From positions 91,686,630 through 91,750,629 of the forward strand of contig CM058232.1 of the NCBI GenBank assembly GCA_030180135.1: a DNA stretch of 64,000 nucleotides, in the 5' to 3' direction. The DNA is from Orychophragmus violaceus. Taxonomy: Eukaryota > Streptophyta > Magnoliopsida > Brassicales > Brassicaceae. Of this stretch, positions 22,001-33,739 are shown piece by piece. How positions within the stretch are numbered: position 1 is the first letter of the stretch; each line of letters starts with the position of its first letter. Made by a program: the position numbers and the translations under genes. Below the pieces are notes generated by a model. That model saw nothing but the letters and a program-made list of their open reading frames with translations, made no database searches and was not told the DNA's origin.

Positions 22001-23194
22001 TGATAGGGTCTAGTTTTAATCATATTCTACTGCAAGTGCACAATTAAGTGATTGTAGTATATAGGGTATCGAATCCACAGAGACTCTGGTCTCGATAGAT
22101 AAAGAACCGTAGGAATTTAAACTAAGAAGAAAGCAATTTGTATTAAACTAAATAGCAAAGCAAGAAAGTAAACAAGTAGCAGATTGTTGGTGGTGAAAGA
22201 AGTTAATTAGAGGCGCTAAGTCTAGGGCGTTCTCAGGAAATCAGACAAGCAGACAAATCAATCAGTCAGGATCTAATTAAGCACAGTTCTAGAACTCAAA
22301 TCACGGATACAGAATTAACCAAATCTCTTTGCGAGAATTCTCTAAGTCTAAGTGCAGTAATCCAAATCTTATTGCAATTACTAACAGATTAAACCAGCAT
22401 TAATTTCAAGTTCGATATGTTCACAATTAAACTAAGCCAAATCTCTTTGCGAATAATTTAATTGCTCAACCTAATTAGTTCGGATTCTAAACCACACTCT
22501 CGTGTCGTATTTAGCAACCTAAGATCTAGATTCTAATTGATCAGGTTAGAACTAGCATTAAACTCAATTTAGATTGAAGAACATTCTATTCATGTGAATC
22601 CTTAACTGAATTAAACAAGTCTAGCAAGTCATGAAATCCTTACTGAGAAACCCTAAACCTAACTATGAATCTACTCAGACATGATTAATGAAACAGAAAT
22701 CATAGAATTAATAGATTGCATATAAGAAATTAAATAGATAAAGGGGTTCGAAATCTTCTTCAAAATAGATGAAGTACATGATTAGATCAGCCCCAAAAGC
22801 TCTAAAAATCCCTTAGCTCTAAGTATGAAAGCGTATCTAAAATAAACACCAAAATCCTAATTATATAGGCATAATCTCGGCTGGGGCTTCTTTGTAAATA
22901 CTGGAAACTTCTGGGCCAAAGTGCAAAATCTTCATTCTTCATTAAACCGCTAAATCGGCCCATCTCGCCAGTGTGTCGATCGACACCAAAGGTGTGTCGA
23001 TCGATGCATGATCTCAAAAACGGACAGTGAGCTCAATCTCTCGGCCAATCACTCCAAAAATCCCCAAAATGCTCCAATATCTCCAATTCCGCTCCAAACC
23101 TGATTAAACATGTAAAAGACTCTAAAAGAACACAAAAGAACACTAAAACACAATTATATCATGGCATAAAACCGGTAAAAACCATGATATATCA
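22001..23194 (-). repeat. LTR-A shared by two ATHILA-type copies
   Basis: This LTR is 1194 bp, from TGATAGGGTCTAG to CATGATATATCA on the plus strand. It differs from 37580-38773 at only about half a dozen positions noticed by eye. It has a purine tract on its high side and a primer site on its low side. One CGATCG palindrome pair lies at 22972-23009. Confidence 0.93.
22972..23009. repeat. CGATCG palindrome pair in LTR-A
   Basis: GTGTCGATCGACAC, a short AAAGG-containing spacer, then GTGTCGATCGATGC. It sits at the same LTR position as the pair in LTR-B (29285-29322 and 35749-35787), but with different arms. Confidence 0.9.
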
Positions 23195-23210
23195 ACTCCC
23201 CCACACTTAG
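23195..23210 (-). other. Polypurine tract of element A
   Basis: The minus strand reads CTAAGTGTGGGGGAGT directly before the LTR's TG. The same purine word recurs at about 23371 and 24120. Confidence 0.85.
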
Positions 23211-24600
23211 CCTTTGCTTGCCCTCAAGCAAAACAGAGAACTAGAATGTAGCGAAGAGGTTTGAAAACTCTTCAGAAACTCTTTTCATCCTAGAAGCAGC
23301 AACACTCAGATTCCCCTTAGTAAACCACATGAAAGAATCAACCTGCAGACATCAAGACCAACATATACTTCCCCCACACTTAGCAACTGTCCTAAGTAAA
23401 CTCCACAATCACATTCATGCATTCAAATTCTCCCTACTGACTTCTGCAAGTATTTAAGTGCGGTCTCAGCTAAGGAGTATCGATCAAAGGCACATGGATT
23501 ATTACCTTATCAGCTCTAGACCACCATACTATCTTTCTCTAGTCCCTTTCTTCTCTTTTCCCTTCCTTAGCATTCTGATTTTTCTCCATTGGGTATCATT
23601 TTTTTTTTATCAGTGCTCTTCCCGTTAAGGGGTGTACCTTGGACACATTCCATGGATGCACAGGATATGAAAGTTGTAGCTACCATTCCCATGACCACTT
23701 CGGAGTTACTAACTCATCCTCAGTTTATTATCTTTTTTTTTTTCTTTTTTATGGAAGGGGAGAAGGGAACTAGATAGGACAGGTTTACAAGCTGTGTCAG
23801 AACTAACAAGGGAATCCGACACAAAGTATACCAAGCCCTTAGGTAAGAAATCTAAGTCAGTATTAAGTTGAAGTCAGTAAAAGGATCCTCTGATACCTGA
23901 AGCGATGTGGGTGTCCTCAGTAGGTTGATCCATGTCTGGGTTTTCTAATAGTCAGAGATAATCTGCAGCTTCATCCCAATGGTCACTTAAGTTCCTACAA
24001 GTGCTGCTAATCTTCTCAAAAAATCATTGTTTCTTACTTAAAAGTTTTGACTCAATAAAACAAATTTTAAAAAATTTAACTGACTCTAAGAAAACAAAAG
24101 AAAGAAGTTAGTAGAACCTCCCCCACACTTAAGACACACTGTCCCCAGTAGTGTCAAACGAAGGATTGGCAAAATGAAAGAAAATTTTGTTTAAGGAATG
24201 GTTGAGTTCTGTCGGGTTTTACCTCTGTCGCTCAGGCATCGATCGTTGCACCAGATGCATCGACCGTTGCTAGGCGATTTTTCGTGTATGATCGATCGTT
24301 GCTCAGGACCGCAACGATCGCTGCAATGCGATTTCGATCGTGTTGTGACGATCGACACAATAGTGTGTCGATCGACGCACTGCGTATATCGGATCAGTCA
24401 GCAAGTTAGCAGGTTAGTTCGTTGGCAAAACCAAATTTTCGTTCCTGCAAGCTGAAAACACTAAAAACAGAGTAAAATCAAGGCAACAAATGTATCTAAT
24501 CAAGCACAACCATCCAAACATTGTAGCATACTAAAAATCAAAGGAAAAAGTGCAAAAGAGAAAGAAAATGAAAATTAGAGTACAAAACCGAATGTCTAGA
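23211..24600 (-). other. 3' non-coding region of element A
   Basis: No frame is convincing. The region has two additional TAAGTGTGGGGGA-like purine words (about 23371-23385 and 24119-24133), T-rich runs at 23600 and 23731, and the palindrome cluster at 24236-24384. It is collinear with 29534-30870 of element B. Confidence 0.7.
24236..24384. repeat. CGATCG palindrome cluster with GCGATTT tails
   Basis: About six half-sites are present, including GCATCGATCGTTGC, GCATCGACCGTTGC, GCAACGATCGCTGC, GTGACGATCGACAC and GTGTCGATCGACGC. Several are followed by AGGCGATTT, ATGCGATTT or CTGCG. Confidence 0.85.
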
Positions 24601-24608
24601 GATGACAG

Positions 24609-26160
24609 CTACGCACTCTCGCTCTCATCATCATCTATCCCACCATAGCGCTCAGTGTCACTGGCTGCCACAGGAGAACGCTGTCGACGTCGAGTAGCAG
24701 GGACGGGCTGATGGACCTGTGGCTGTCTCGTGCAAGTGCAGGTACGCATGAAGTTCCACACAACCCGTAGAATACCATCTGAGCGCTCTCTCCACTCAGC
24801 CTCAGTCATATCTCCATAAGGCACCGTGGGCTCTGGAAAAGGGCCAATGTCGTCAGTAGGGGCAGTAGCTGGCGCAGGGGCAGAAGAAGATGAAGCTCGT
24901 GTGGAAGGCTCTCCCAGCGGATGAGCCATAGAAGGGACTCCGCGCTGCGTGGTCTCAGGAGGCTGGAATCTCAGGACCTCCAGTGTATCAATCTGTGTCA
25001 ATCCAGGAGCAGGAAGCTCCAATCTACACTTCCCTGAGATCGGATCGTGGTAAACCCAAATGCGCCCCTCCTTGAGCCAGGTAGCGCTCTGCAAGTGGCT
25101 GAAATTAAGGAAATCCTTGGCTGTGTCACACTCTGTGCCCTCTAGAGGAATCCCACAGTGCATAAAGATGGGAGTAAGCAGGCTCCCCACTGTCTCAGTA
25201 CGAACACCATCAAATGGCTTCAGCTGCAGGTCACATAGATGCTGGACAAAAACAGCTCCCAAGTTGAGATCCTTAGTAGGATCTCTCACGCCAGAATCCT
25301 CAAACTGATCTCGCAACCCGATAAACAAGATCTCCATCTCATACTTGCGCATCTTGTTGGCCTCATACTTGCACAACAAGCTCCAACACAAGATAAGACA
25401 TGTCTCAGCACAGGATGCCTCACCTGCTTCACCGGTGTAGTCCTCGAGTTGTATCGACCACTGCCAATACACTCCCAAAATACCCGAGCCTCCTCCGGAT
25501 CCCACTCAAGTGGCATGCCAATGCGTCTCGGCTCAGTGCTGAAATCGTAGATCCTGCAAATATCTAGTAGAGGAATCCGATACCTGACTCCCCAACTCAT
25601 GAAGGTAAAGATACCTCCTCTAGCGCTCCTGCTGTCTGGAGACGGGTAAACCACTCTGCAAGTGGCTAGCATCTGTCTGACCAGCTCTGGATATAAATCA
25701 TAAGGACGCATAGACATTGTCCCTAGACCAATGCCCTTGCACACTGCAAGTACCTGCTCATCGATCCCCAGACTCTTACAGGTAGAGTAGTCTGCAAACT
25801 TGGTTGGTTTGATAGTCATCCCACACCAACCGTTGTATAGCAGCGAGTCAAATTCATCCCACTAGTTAAGCAGTGGCCTCTCTGTAAAATCAGCCGTCTT
25901 GAGGAACTCAGCAATGGTCTGCGGCCACTGTCTGACTGTTGGGATATCTGTCGTGTCTGCTCGAGGCCAAGGCAATGCTACTGCCGGACCAACTCTAACA
26001 TAAGGCTCAGGTGGCTGAGACTCTCTATGAAACCACCCTGGTGGTGGAATGTAGTGTCGGCTGTTGCTGCTGTTGCTCAGCGCTTGCGGGGTTGTCTGTG
26101 AGTTTCCATCTGCATAAGAGAAATTCAAACACCAATAAGTCTCGGCCAACTCTCTGTGAA
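24609..26160 (-). pseudogene. ATHILA ORF-1 family gene of element A, broken
   Basis: Three overlapping open pieces (26160-25862, 25819-25286 and 25505-24609) together match the product at 31458-32438 and the Arabidopsis retrotransposon ORF-1 (ATHILA) family. Recognisable parts are WCGMTIKPTKFADYSTC near 25800, the FMSWGVRYRIPLLDICRIYDF block near 25600, GLRDQFEDSGVRDP near 25300, and ATWLKEGRIWVYHDP near 25060. The C-terminus is Ser/Pro-rich then acidic. At least one stop and one frameshift break it. The family's function is unknown; its position downstream of gag-pol has invited comparison with envelope-like genes, which I cannot support here. Confidence 0.78.
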
Positions 26161-26168
26161 ATCGCGAA

Positions 26169-26290
26169 GCATCGACCGTTGCACCTAAGGCATCGATCGT
26201 TGCAAGGCGATTTTGCATTATCGAACATTTCCCCAAAATCGCAAAGCAACGACCGTTGCACAAGTGCAACGATCGTTGCAAGGCGATTTC
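26169..26290. repeat. CGATCG palindrome pairs upstream of ORF-1 (element A)
   Basis: Two pairs are present, each ending GTTGCAAGGCGATTT, separated by TATCGAACATTTCCC. Element B has the same layout at 32477-32597. Confidence 0.88.
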
Positions 26291-27050
26291 AGCCGCAATC
26301 AAAATCCATAAATCGTTCTAACTTCGTTCCATATTTTCACTAATCAGCCTACAATCATCACCAACCATCCCATATTTAGTCCATTCAAGCATGCATTCAT
26401 CAATTTCAATCCAAAATTCTCAATTTCTAAAACCCAAAAATTTAATCCGAAAATCATAAAATAGAGGCACATTACCTTGGATTCGTGATATATGGGCTAT
26501 AAGGATGAATTGACAGTGTAAAATCGAGAGAATATCACTTGAATTTGAAGAAAATGATGAAGAAATGAGAGTTTTGAGGTTTTTGGTTCGTACGGACGGC
26601 GAGAAATGGAGAAGAAAAGAGGAGAGAAGGGTTTAAGGCAACTTACCTCGGTCGTGGGTGCAGCGACCGTTGCTAGATAGCAACGATCGATGCTGGTTGA
26701 ATCGGATTGATTCCGGTTTAACACGCGTACCTTAATTTTTGCAATTGAACCAATTGCAACGACCGTTGCACAGGTCCGCAACGATCGTCACAATGCGATC
26801 ACCTCTCCTCGTCGTATTCTCCTTGCAACGACCGGTGCACAAGTGCATCGATCGTCACACATCTCCAGACTCGAGTTTGTATCTGAAACTTAGCAAAAAC
26901 AAACAAAAACGTGAAATACTAAGAAAAACACCAAAAATAAGAAAGAAAAACAACTAAACCTAACAGTGGGTTGCCTCCCACTCAGCGCTTGTTTAAGGTC
27001 ATTAGCTTGACCGGATGAACAAGATCAGTTTGCTGGAGATCCTGACAGAG
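26291..27050 (-). other. Spacer between gag-protease and ORF-1 of element A
   Basis: It is non-coding and A/T-rich. Palindrome pairs lie at 26659-26694, 26755-26800 and 26824-26859, where an RT-integrase region would be expected in a full ATHILA element. GTGGGTTGCCTCCCACT, another short dyad, lies near 26967. Confidence 0.65.
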
Positions 27051-27054
27051 ACTT

Positions 27055-28336
27055 TTATTGCCTCTGTGCAAGCCTCCTCATCCATGGCGGAGAATAAGCT
27101 GTATCAGAATGATCCTGTCCAAGAAAAGAAGGAGTAAACTGCTCTCCAGGATCCAAAACCGTAGTGTGACTTGACTGCTCATCATCTCCATCCATAATGG
27201 TGAAGGTATGCCCATCAATCAGTGGCTTGCGCAGCTTGTCCATCTCAAAATGCAGCGGCTCATCTCCCAGGTGGAGGTCTATCAGACTGTGTCTAACATC
27301 TATCACTGCTCCCGCTGTAGCCAAGAACGGTCTACCCAGTATCAACGCATCATCAGGATCATTGTCATACTTCAGCACTAAGAAGTCTGTTGGAACTAAA
27401 TAGTTTCCAACTCTCACCGGGACGTCCCCAAGGAGTCCTTCCGGAACTCGTATAGACTGATCAGCTAGGACAAGAGAGGTCCTAGTAGGAGAAAAATCCA
27501 GCATACCCAGCTTCTCTGCCACATAATATGGCATAAGACTTCCAGCAGCTCCCAGATCACAAAGAGAGCGCCTAAAACTATCCTCAAAGATAGAACAACT
27601 TAGCACAAAAATCCCAGGACCAGGCAGCTTCTTGGGAACCTTGGTTAACATCACATCACTTATCTGTGGAGGGACTACAATCACCCAATCTTTCAGCTCT
27701 TCATCTAAAGGCAACATCTTGGTCAAATACCTCTGCACACATGGGTGATAAGGTGGATCATCAGATGATGGAATTTCTTCCAACTCTTCACCAATCTCCT
27801 CTAGCTTCTTAAGCTCTTCAATCTCCTGCTTAATCACTTCAGATACTAAGGGATATAATCTAGTGAATTGTGCATAAATCTCCTCCTGAGTAATCTCAGA
27901 CACTCCAGGGAACAAGCGATCAAGCTCCAAATATGCATCAATGCTATCAACATCCGGTGGGTCTGTCTGTTCACGACCTGCATCAACCGACACTAGGGGT
28001 GTGTCGATCGATGCAACACTGTTTTCACAGTTTTCACCAGAGAGATTTTCTCCAAAATCCTAAAATTCAACCTCTTCTACCAACTCAGCTGTGCTTAGCT
28101 CAAATCCTTCACCCAGGTGAGATCCATCATCAATGTACACAGACCAGGCCTTAATATGGGTGTCTGCTACTCCTTTTCCTTTCATAGAACTGGAAATCTG
28201 ATTCACCTGAGTATCCAACTGCTTCATATGAGTGTTCAGAGACTCAAACTTTCTATTGAGATCCTCATAGACAACATCCAACTTCTTATTGCAGTCCACA
28301 GAAATCTTGGTCTGACTCTCCAGCAGTTGTTCCATC
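27055..28336 (-). pseudogene. ATHILA-type gag C-terminus and protease of element A
   Basis: This continues the gag interrupted at 35982: codons for AHESKMET rejoin MEQLLESQT once element B and one copy of attgt are removed. The gag end (28336-28060) has a heptad-like stretch (LDVVYEDLNRKFESLNTHMKQLDTQVNQI). A TAG at 28060-28062 then interrupts the frame. The next open part (from 28059) holds an acidic linker and a retropepsin-like protease with DLGAAGSLMP around 27560 and ILGRPFLATAGAVIDV. Asp-Leu-Gly replaces the usual Asp-Thr/Ser-Gly, which is common in this lineage. A palindrome pair at 27979-28016 is translated in frame between gag and protease. The frame ends at 27055 with no RT following. 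Confidence 0.82.
27979..28016. repeat. In-frame CGATCG palindrome pair between gag and protease
   Basis: GCATCAACCGACAC and GTGTCGATCGATGC lie within the open frame. On the minus strand they encode ASIDTPLVSVDAG. Confidence 0.8.
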
Positions 28337-28341
28337 ATTGT

Positions 28342-29517
28342 TGATAGGTGTAGTTTTCCCTATTCTACTGCAAGTGCACAGTTAATGCAATCGTAGTATA
28401 TAAGGTATCGAATCCCACGAGGACTCTCAGTCACACAATAGATTATTAGTAGTTCAGATTAAATTAAGCGAAGCAGATGTGAAAACAGTAAACGAAATTG
28501 CAAGTAAATCAAGTGAGTTTGTAAGCAAGAAGGCGAAGCGTTAGGTTTCAGGAGTTCTCAGGAAATCAGGAACGCAAGCAATCAATCAATCTATCTAGAT
28601 CTAATCAATAACTGTTCTAGAACTCAAACACGGATATAGAATTAGCCAAATTCCTTTGCGATAATCCTCTAAGTCTAAGTGCAGCAAACCAAACTTTCGT
28701 TTGCGAGAACTAACAGATTAAACTAGCATTAATTCCAAGTTTGATATGTTCACAATTAACCTGAACCAAACTTCCGTTTGCGAACAGTTTAATTGCTTAT
28801 CTAAGTTCCTTCCAGTTAAATTAACCAACTTCCGCTGAATTAATCAACCTAACATCATAACTCTGATTAGCTACTTCAGATTTAGCATTAAGAACAACTT
28901 AGATAAAGAACTAGCAGATATGAATCTCTACAGATTAATTAAACTATAATTCTCTGAAATCCTTAATGAGGATCCTTCAACCTAACAGGAGATCTACTCA
29001 GACATATTCATCGAGACAGAAGATATCATAAGTAGAAAACCAAATATCATATGATCAAATAAGAACTGGGGTTCAAAATCAAGTCTCTTTCGAGAACAAA
29101 ACCAGCCCCCAAAATCTCCTAAGAGAATAAAACTTAGTTATGAAGCATAGCCTAAACAATGGCTCAAAAACTCTATTTATAACCTAAAACACGAATTGGG
29201 GCTTCTTTGTAAATATCAGGAACTTCTGGGTAAAATTGCAATTTCATCATTCTTCATTAAACCGTCGTTTGGCCCATCTCGCTGGTGCATCGATCGATGC
29301 CATAAGTGTGACGATCGTTGCATCTCAGAAATATCAACAGTGAACTCTATCTCTCGGCCAAATACTCCAATTAGCTCCAGAAAGTACCATAATCACCACA
29401 TATGCTCCAAATGTGCTTGTACCTAATAAATACCTGAAAAGACTCTAAAACATAGTAAAAGACTCGATAAATAACACATATACCATGGTTAAAATCCCTA
29501 AAATCCATGGTATATCA
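28342..29517 (-). repeat. 3' LTR of element B
   Basis: It runs from TGATAGGTGTAG to CCATGGTATATCA. It is near identical to 34806-35981 and clearly related to LTR-A. It carries a palindrome pair at 29285-29322. Confidence 0.92.
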
Positions 29518-29533
29518 ACTCCCCCACACTTAG
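29518..29533 (-). other. Polypurine tract of element B
   Basis: The minus strand reads CTAAGTGTGGGGGAGT adjoining the LTR. Additional copies of the word lie near 29693 and 30448. Confidence 0.85.
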
Positions 29534-30870
29534 CTCTTGCTTGTCCTCAAGCAAGACAAAGAACTAAATGTAGTCAAGAGGTTTGAAAACTCTTCAGAAA
29601 CTCATTTCATCCTAGAAGCTACAATACTCAGATTCCCCTTAGTAAACCACTGAAAGAATCAATTACAGGATATCAAGACCAACATGTACTTCCCCCACAC
29701 TTAGCAACTATCCTAGGTAAACTCCACAATCACATTCAAGCATTCAAATTCTCCCTACTGACTTCTGCAAGTATTTAAGTGCGGTCTCACCTAAGGAGTA
29801 TCGATCAGAGGACACATAGATTCTTACCTTATCAGCTCTAGACCACCATACTATCTTTCTCTAGTCCCTTTCTTCTCTTTCCCTTCTTTAACAACTGATT
29901 TTTCCCCACTGGGTATCATTTTTTTTTTTTTATCAGTGTTCTTCCCGTTATGGGGTGTACTTTGGACACATTCTATGGATCACATGAGAGAAAATAGTGT
30001 TTGCTACCATTCCCATGACCACTTCGGAGTTACTAACTCATCCTCAGTTTATTATTATTATTTTTTTTACTTTATAGAAGGGGAGAAGGGAACTAAATAG
30101 GATAGGTTAACAGGCTGTGTCAGAACTAACAAGGGAATCCGACACAAAGTATACCAAGCCCTTAGGTGAGAAATCTAAGTCAGTATTAAGTTGAAGTCAG
30201 TAAAGGATCCTCTGATACCTGAAGTGATGTGGGTGTTCCCAGTAGGTTGATCTGTGATGGGGTTTTCTAACAGTCAGAGATAGATCCTGCAACTTCATCC
30301 CAATGGTTACTTAAGTTCCTGCAAGTCTTGTAATTCTTCTCTGAAAATCATAGTTTCTTACTTAAACAATTTTGACTCAATAAAACAATTTTTTTTGAAA
30401 AATGGACTGACTCTTAAGAAAACAGAAAGATATAAGTCAGTAACACCTCCCCCACACTTAAGACACACTGTCCCCAGTAGTGTCATGCGAAGGATTGGTA
30501 AAAATAAGGAAAACAAATTGTTAACAGATGTTTTAGTTCTGTCGGGTTTTACCTCTGTCGCACATGCACCGATCATTGCACTAGGTGCACCGACCGTTGC
30601 TGTGCGATTCTTTCGTATTGTGACGATCGACACAATGGTGTGTCGATCGACGCACTGCGTTTTCACGAACAGTCAGCAAGTTAGCAGGTTAGTCCGTCTG
30701 TTTTTGTCAATTTTGATCCCTGCAAGCTGAAAACACTAGAAACAGAGTAAAACCGAAGCAAAAGATGTACCAAATAAAGTACAAATCATCCAAACATAGT
30801 AGAGTCCTAAAAATCAAAAGAAGAAAAGTGCAAAAGAAAAGAAAAAGTCAGAATACAGAACCGAAAGTCT
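29534..30870 (-). other. 3' non-coding region of element B
   Basis: It is collinear with 23211-24600, with the same two extra purine words and a palindrome cluster at 30564-30660. There is a T-rich run at 29919. No coding frame is supported. Confidence 0.7.
30564..30660. repeat. CGATCG palindrome cluster (element B)
   Basis: Half-sites GTGCACCGACCGTTGC, GTGACGATCGACAC and GTGTCGATCGACGC are present with TGTGCGATT and CTGCGTTTT tails. It occupies the same position as 24236-24384 in element A, but contains fewer half-sites. Confidence 0.82.
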
Positions 30871-30887
30871 GAATATGGAGATCACTC

Positions 30888-32438
30888 TCACTCGCTCTCA
30901 TCGTCTATCCCACCATACAGTGCATCATCATCGGCTGCCTCGGGTGCGGGATCAGTATCAGTCGGAGATCGCTGTCGACGACGTCGGTCAGGTACGGGCT
31001 GATGGATCTGTGGTGGCCTCCTGCAGCTGCAAGTACGCACGAAGTTCCAAAGAACTCGAAACATACCATCTGATCTCTCTCTCCACTTTGCCTCAGAGTA
31101 TGCACCGTAAGCCATCGCAGGCTCTGGAAAGGGACCCACAATGTCGACTGGGGCAGGTGCTGGCGCAGGAGCAGGGGCAGAAGAAGTCGAAGCTCGTGAG
31201 GAAGGCTCTCCCAGCGGATGAGCCATAGTCGGAATCCCACGCTGCGCAGACTCAGGAGGCTAAAATCTCAGTGCCTCTAATGTGTCAATCTGTGTCCATC
31301 TGGCAGCAGGAAGCTCGATACCAGTCCTCCCAGTGGTCGGATCAGTGTAAACCCAAATGCGCCCCTCCTTGAGCCAGGTAGCGCTCTGCAAATGGCTGAG
31401 ATCCAGGAACTCCCGAGCTGTATCACGCTCTGTGCCATGAAGAGGAATCCCACAATACTAAAAAATGGGAGTAAGTAAACTCCCTACTGTCTCAGTACCA
31501 GCTCCATCAAACGGCTTCAGCTGCAGATCAACTAAATGCTGTGCGAAAATAGCTCCCAAGTTGAGACCCGCAGTAGGATCTCTCACGCCAGAACCTCTAA
31601 ACTGATCTCTCAGCCCCATAAACAGCAACTCCATCTCAAGTTTGCGCATCTTGTTTGCCTCAAACTTGCAAAGCAAGCTCCAGCACAAGATACGCGATAC
31701 ATAACGCAGCACCGGATGTCTCATTTGCACTACTGGTGTGGTCCTGGAGTTGTATCGACCGCTGCCAATACTCTCCCAGAATGTGCGAGCCTCAACCGGA
31801 TCCCACTCGAGTGGCATGGCGATGCGCCTCGGCTCAGTACTGAACCCGTAGATCCTGCAGAGATCAAGTAGAGGAATCCGATACCTGACTCCCCAACTCA
31901 TGAAGGTGAATGCACCCACTGTAGCGCTCCTGTGGTCCGGATCCGAGTAAACCACTCTGCAAGTGGCCAATAACTGCCTGACCAGCTCAGGATAGAGATC
32001 ATAGTGTCGCATCGGCATTGTCCCTAGACCAATGCCTCTGCATACAGTAAGTACCTGCTCATCGATCCCCAGAATCCTGCAGGTGGAGTAGTCAGCGAAC
32101 TTGGTCGGCTTGATGATCATCCCACACCAACCACTGTAGAGAAGCGAGTCATACTCATCCCATCGACTGAGCAATGGCCGCTCGGTGAACTCAGCAGACT
32201 TGAAGAAGCGTATAAGGTCCTCCGGCCACTGTCTGGTCGTCTGAATCGGTGTGGCATCCTCTCTGGGCCAAGGTAAAGCAACTGGCGGTCCGTATCTATT
32301 GTATGGTGCGGGTGGCTCTGACTCTCTGCTGAACCATTGAGGCGGTGGGGTGTAGTGTCGTGTTGCTGTGGAAGCTGTGGCTCGCTTCTTGCGGGGTTGC
32401 CTTTGAGACGCCATCTGCAAAAAACAGAGTTCAAACAT
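30888..32438 (-). pseudogene. ATHILA ORF-1 family gene of element B, one stop
   Basis: The ATG at 32436-32438 opens 326 codons to a stop at 31458. Homology to element A continues through the stop (ATWLKEGRIWVY near 31360), and the C-terminal part is open at 30888-31226. The N-terminus is basic and Pro-rich (RQPRKKR, then HYTPPPQWF). The core has RWDEYDSLLYSGWCGMI, FMSWGVRYRIPLLDLCRIYGF and GLRDQFRGSGVRDP. The C-terminus has an Ala/Pro-rich stretch and an acidic end. This is the best-preserved ORF-1 copy in the window. The role is unknown; the family is recognised from ATHILA elements. Confidence 0.82.
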
Positions 32439-32476
32439 TTATAAGTCTCGGCAAAATTTCACTGTGAAATCGCGAA

Positions 32477-32597
32477 GCATCGACGGTTGCATCTAAGGCA
32501 TCGATCGTTGCAAGGCGATTTCGTTGTATCGAACATTTCCCAAAATCGCAAAGCAACGACCGTTGCTCGAGAGCAACGACCGTTGCAAGGCGATTTT
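32477..32597. repeat. CGATCG palindrome pairs upstream of ORF-1 (element B)
   Basis: Two pairs each end GTTGCAAGGCGATTT, in the same order and spacing as 26169-26290, though several arm bases differ. Confidence 0.88.
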
Positions 32598-33270
32598 GCC
32601 GCAAACAAATCATCAAAAATCAGTCAAATCTACGCCACATTGCCTCAAATCAGTTCAAAATCATCATCCATCACCCTAAATCGTTCTAATTACGCATGCA
32701 TCATCCATTTTTGGTTCAAAATCTAACACCCTAAAACCCTAAAATCCAATCCGAAAATTCGAAATTAGAAGAACATTACCTTGATTTCTTGAGATATGGG
32801 TTGGGGAAATAGGTTGGGAGTGTAAAATTAAGTAGATAGCACTAGGAAACAAGAAATTTGATGAAGAAATGATGATTTTTGGGCGGAGGTTCTCGGTGTG
32901 TCGACCAAAGGAAATGGAGAAGAAGGATAGAAAATAGGGTTTAAGGTAACTTACCTGGTCGTGGGTGCAACGATCGTTGCTTTAGGGGCAACGATCGATG
33001 CTGGTTGAACCAGATTGATTCCGGTTTAGCTCAACGTACCTTAATTTTCGATTTGAACCAATTGCAACGACCGTTGCACATGTGAGCAACGATCGTCACA
33101 CATCTCCAGACTTGTGTTCTGTATCTAAAAACTAACAAAAACAAATAAAAACGTGAAATCCTAAGAAAAACACCAAAAATGAAAAGGAAAAATAATTAAA
33201 CCTAGCAGTGGGTTGCCTCCCACTAAGCGCTTGTTTTAAGTCATTAGCTTGACTTTTGGAAATGAGGTCA
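32598..33270 (-). other. Spacer between gag remnant and ORF-1 of element B
   Basis: It is non-coding. Palindrome pairs lie at 32966-33001 and 33063-33100. It corresponds to 26291-27050 in element A. Confidence 0.6.
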
Positions 33271-33701
33271 AAATCATGGAGGTTTTAGCAGAGACTTTGA
33301 GTGTCTCTGTGAATGCCTTATCATCCATGGTGGTGTGTAAGCAGTAGCATCATGATGTCGTCCAAGGAACGTCGGGAGGAATGTAGGGTGAGATTGACAC
33401 TTGGGTGTTTTAACGCTCTTTCCTGCATTCAAAACAGTGGAGTCAGGAGGTTTAAACTTAGAGGATTTATGTTCTACCTTTGGCAAAGATTTGATGTTTG
33501 GGGCCTTCTGTTTATGAGTGGTTTTAGGCCTTGAAGATGTTAGAATAGGCTCTTGTGGAACCACCATCTTCTTGTCAACCACCACTGTGCACTGAACCAC
33601 ATCTTTGGGCTTAACGGGAGCTTTCGGGAATGGTAATGGAGGTTTGTAGGTTCTTTCCTTAGTAGGTCCCTGAGATATGAGCGAAACCGGTTCCTTTCGG
33701 G

Positions 33702-33739
33702 GTGCAACGATCGGTGCATGTGATGCATCGATCGATGCT
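33702..33739. repeat. In-frame CGATCG palindrome pair inside the gag remnant
   Basis: GTGCAACGATCGGTGCA and GCATCGATCGATGC are translated within the open frame on the minus strand as ASIDASHAPIVAP. Confidence 0.82.
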
